DNA of 64,000 bases, taken from Apricaphanius iberus. Lineage: Eukaryota > Chordata > Actinopteri > Cyprinodontiformes > Aphaniidae. Positions 61,401 to 64,000 of this stretch are shown one piece after another. The translations under genes were made by a program, and so were the position numbers. Numbering within the stretch: the first letter of the stretch is position 1; each line of letters begins with the position of its first letter. Below the pieces are notes generated by a model, which did not search any database, was not told the DNA's origin, and worked only from the letters and a program-made list of their open reading frames with translations. Location of the stretch: NCBI GenBank assembly GCA_028564705.1, contig JAPXFQ010002633.1:1139001-1203000 (forward strand), read 5' to 3'.

Positions 61401-63426
61401 ACACTCGTGATAATGCAGGGAGTGTGGTGGACACTGCAGGGGAGGAGAGGCGCTCCCAGTGCTGCAGCCTGGCTCTGTTGCTATGAGCTCCAGGTTCTCG
61501 TGTTGAGTGGCTCCGATGTATCATTGTTGTAACTTCTCCAATGTTTTGCTGCTGCTGCTTTTCTGTGCGATCCATGATCAAGGCTGGATCACTATCACTG
61601 TCTTCTGATTCATACTGATTATTGTAATCATCACTGCCTGCTGCTGGAGCAGTCCCGCTGACCTTCTTTTTTTTTCTTAGAGAGCGACGACGCACTGCTT
61701 CTCGACAGTGGGTGCCTAAAGAAGCAGGGCTGTCCTCCTCGCTGCCTGAGGACCTGCCAATGACCTTTGCACCCCAACGGCCATTTTTATTGCGGGCTAA
61801 ATAGCCGCCCCCTCGCTCATTTGCACTCCCTTCCCCTGCCCTGCAAGTGACAGAGGAAGCAGAACAGGAAGGATAACCCCAAGCCCCTCCTCTCCTTCTG
61901 CTGATGTGCACCTCTTCTTCGTCTCCAGAACTTAACTTCCCATGAAAGCTGAGAGGAGAACTAACTTTTGTAGAGGCTCCTGGCTCAGACAGTGAAGATA
62001 TAGCAGAGGAACAGGAGGTAATGGCTTTATCTGGAGATAGAGTAGACAAGTTGGAGGAGGTGGTGGGGGCTGGTGCTCTAGAGGAGCTATGTGCGGAATG
62101 TAAACTATCCCTGGGCAGCCCGACCCCCTGTCTATCCCTTCTCTCCCTCTCTGTCGGCTGCTGTAGAGAGGAGTAGCAAGAGGAGGTGTCCAAGCCTACT
62201 GATCGCCTTGAAGACAGAGCAGCACAGGGTTGAAGGTCAGGTTTAGGGTCAGGTGTCAATCCAGTCGTTCTAGGGGACTTACAGGTAGCTTCTGCCTCAG
62301 CACTTACACTGTGAGATCTGCATACAGATGAATTATTCCTCTGGTGATTACACCTCGAGTGAAAGCGACATCTTGAGGATAATTCAGCTTTTTCTATATC
62401 TCCTTCCTCGTCATTTGAGAGCTGAGGATGATCAGTTTTGAAATAAAAGTCCACAACATAACACGAAGTTTCTTTAGCTGAGCAAGTTTCCCTACTTTGT
62501 GCTCCAGATATGCATTTATCAAAAACAGAAATGCACACTGAGTGATTGTCACTGTCACTGCAGCTGGGCTCATGTAAATAACCTCTGCCAGCTGCCTTTA
62601 AGCCCCCACATGTGTCAGTCTTGAGTGGCTGCGAAGCTTTCTCATCAAAAAGTTGCCTGATTTTGGTAACACTTGGCCACCTTTCAGAGTGTGTGGGGAT
62701 GTGGCGATAGCTTCTGTGAGATTTACAAGGTGGGGGAACCTCTTTACCAACATCCTCTTCCTCATCTGTAGTCAAACTTCTTCTAAGATCAGCGGCATTG
62801 ATGCGAGAATAATCTCTCTTACCAGATTTGGTGCTCTCAGCTGATAAACGGGTAAAATTCCAATTCTCCGAATCCGAGCACGATACAGAATCACTGCCAG
62901 AGTGGAACTTCAGCGCTTTATTGTCCCAGAGAGACTCTGCATTGGTCTGATCGCTCTCCAGGAAACACCCCTCTCCGCTGTCTCCTTGGAAAGATTTACG
63001 AGAGGGAGATCCGTCTCCCCTGTCGCCTCGGGCCCGGGTTAGAGTGCTGCTCCCCCGCGTCAGCGCTGCACCATCTCCCGGTGAGTCTTGTTGCGTCCTG
63101 GTGGATCCGCCGCTCCTCTTGCTGCTGCTGCTGCTGAACTTCTCCGTGAGCTGGCGAATGGATGGAGAAATAGAGGAGGGAAGAGTGGAGGAGCCTCTCT
63201 TTGGCTCTGCGGTTGTGGTGGCGGAGATTTTGGAAACTTTTCTTGACACACTGACATTACGCGTCGCCCAGGACTGTTCTGCTCGGCTGGGCTCCGGGGG
63301 GAGGGCGACGCCGACAGCCTCCGAGCCCTCTGATTTGTGTTGCTGCTCCTCACTCCTACTGGAGCTCAACTTTTTGAAAGAGACGTTGCGATAAACGGCC
63401 GCATTCTTCTCTTTTCTTTCTGCCAT
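58453..63426 (-). CDS. arhgef17: ARHGEF17 (TEM4/p164-RhoGEF) coding exon 1
   Basis: First coding exon of a Rho guanine nucleotide exchange factor. It encodes residues 1-1658, the long N-terminal part before the catalytic DH domain. The start ATG has A at -3 and G at +4. The exon ends at a GTG codon followed by GTGAGT, a phase-0 donor; open frame runs only nine codons past it. Blocks I recognise from human ARHGEF17: YRNVSFKKL (12-20), SVTKIRQLF (252-260), RYSSTETLKEED (near 693), YRSPSFG (near 746), SNPDITSETMTLL (near 815), RPSLKDLTATLRR (near 866), QEARQVIQD (973-981), SSLTDEGI (1110-1117), YRSLSDPMPQR (near 1277), KKKSFSDPSRR (near 1379), FNLDPKLNEVLSPR (near 1478), PSLEDVTQ (near 1586). 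The rest is low-complexity Ser-, Arg- and acid-rich, probably disordered. It is clearly longer than the roughly 1,050-residue human counterpart as I remember it. In the family this part binds actin and regulates the GEF. The arhgef17 call is firm; ohnologue status cannot be judged. Confidence 0.94.
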
Positions 63427-63433
63427 TGTTCAT
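63356..63433 (-). promoter_or_regulatory. Upstream ORF overlapping the arhgef17 start codon
   Basis: An ATG seven bases upstream of the main ATG, in a different frame, opens a 25-codon frame. It overlaps the first 71 bases of the coding sequence and stops at TAG (63358-63356). Its context (G at -3, A at +4) is acceptable but weaker than that of the main ATG (A at -3, G at +4). An overlapping uORF this close would be expected to lower or tune initiation by leaky scanning. Whether it lies in the mRNA depends on the unmapped 5' end of the transcript. Confidence 0.5.
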
Positions 63434-64000
63434 GTCTTTCTTTGTTGCAGTTCAAAGCACCTTTCTCTAGTTATGGCTCCATTCTTCTTCTCTCCCCCCT
63501 TCTTGCAGTCCAACCGCAACCAACCCAGAACAGCAACCACTTTTTCATTTAAACGCTTTGTAAAACATCAAGCTGCTCTGTGAGCTAGCCAACAAAACAA
63601 TCAGGCAGTAGGGGGGTAAAAAAAAACGGTGAGGGCAGACCTCTTGATCAAAAACTTACATATTTGATCAAATGCCGAAACCGCATCCGTGCAAGAAAGA
63701 AAAGTGGGGGTTTTTTTGGGTTAAAAGTTTCCCAAGCCAGCCTCCTTACAAACACAACTTTTCCATTGTTATTCCTGCTGTTTTTAGCTCTGCGCACATC
63801 CTCCTGCACGGGCCCAGCGGATCGACCACTCTGAACTCCCCCAAACTGTTTGTGGATTCCTTAATTTGACATCATTTGCTTTTCCGTGACTTATGTTGTG
63901 TGTGTTGTTTTTTGTGTGTGTGCATTTTTAATGCTTGAGATAGGGTAGAGTGGGTGGGCGGGACTAAGGGGGTATAGGGGCTGTCATAAGCCCCCTGGGG
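63434..64000 (-). promoter_or_regulatory. arhgef17: arhgef17 5' UTR and presumed promoter region
   Basis: Sequence upstream of the main start. It contains pyrimidine-rich stretches on the plus strand, a TG-rich patch (63896-63922), and a GC box, GGGCGGG, at 63956-63962 (Sp1/KLF type) about 530 bases upstream of the ATG. At the window edge, AGGGGG and CCCCCT blocks flank CTGTCATAAG. I see no clear TATA box at a good distance, and the transcription start cannot be placed. Confidence 0.4.

Noticed and set aside
59669..61486. Plus-strand frames of 155 and 174 codons
   Set aside because: Antisense shadows of the arhgef17 exon 1 coding sequence.

Overview
The window is teleost fish genomic DNA. 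It is AT-rich, full of dinucleotide and tetranucleotide microsatellites, and carries relics of Tc1/mariner, hAT-like, PIF/Harbinger-like, L1 and Rex1/L2-like elements and fish tRNA-derived SINEs. Nothing in it is bacterial or viral. The species cannot be named from this sequence alone.

One protein-coding gene frames the window, on the minus strand. I recognise it as the fish orthologue of ARHGEF17 (TEM4, p164-RhoGEF), a Rho-family guanine nucleotide exchange factor. Its very large first coding exon (63426 down to 58453; 1,658 codons) encodes the long, Ser/Arg/acid-rich N-terminal region. Its second coding exon (536 down to 459; 26 codons) begins the catalytic DH domain. Both junctions are phase 0 with consensus splice sites, and the joined reading frame passes through V-D-M-R-K-H-V as in the human protein. 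The remaining DH, PH and C-terminal exons lie beyond base 1, outside the window.

Everything between the two exons (537-58452, about 57.9 kb) is one intron, plus 458 bases of the next intron at the left edge. Most of it is unannotatable AT-rich DNA and transposon debris. From left to right: nested SINEs with an intact 11-bp target duplication (1021-1631); a 422-bp element with a clear target duplication (5850-6271); a Tc1 relic (6402-6800); an internally deleted L1 (about 8560-10876); a Tc1 transposase relic split by a Rex1/L2-like LINE (11668-13095); a Harbinger-like element (20184-21752); assorted repeats at 23-24 kb; a TIR element followed by a long palindrome (28950-29539); a 750-bp GA satellite (31259-32010); a second LINE relic (35715-36185); an AAAG array (36575-36810); several Tc1 scraps (43-49 kb); a 93-bp-arm inverted repeat (51870-52124); and a hAT-like element holding further insertions (56137-57301).

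The most interesting signal inside the intron is at 16171-16404 on the same strand as the gene. It is a closed 78-codon frame with an in-frame stop just upstream and a strong phase-0 splice donor, in a CpG-richer patch. It would join in frame to exon 2. I propose it as an alternative first coding exon giving a short isoform in which the 1,658-residue N-terminus is replaced by 78 residues before the DH domain. This is inference and needs transcript evidence.
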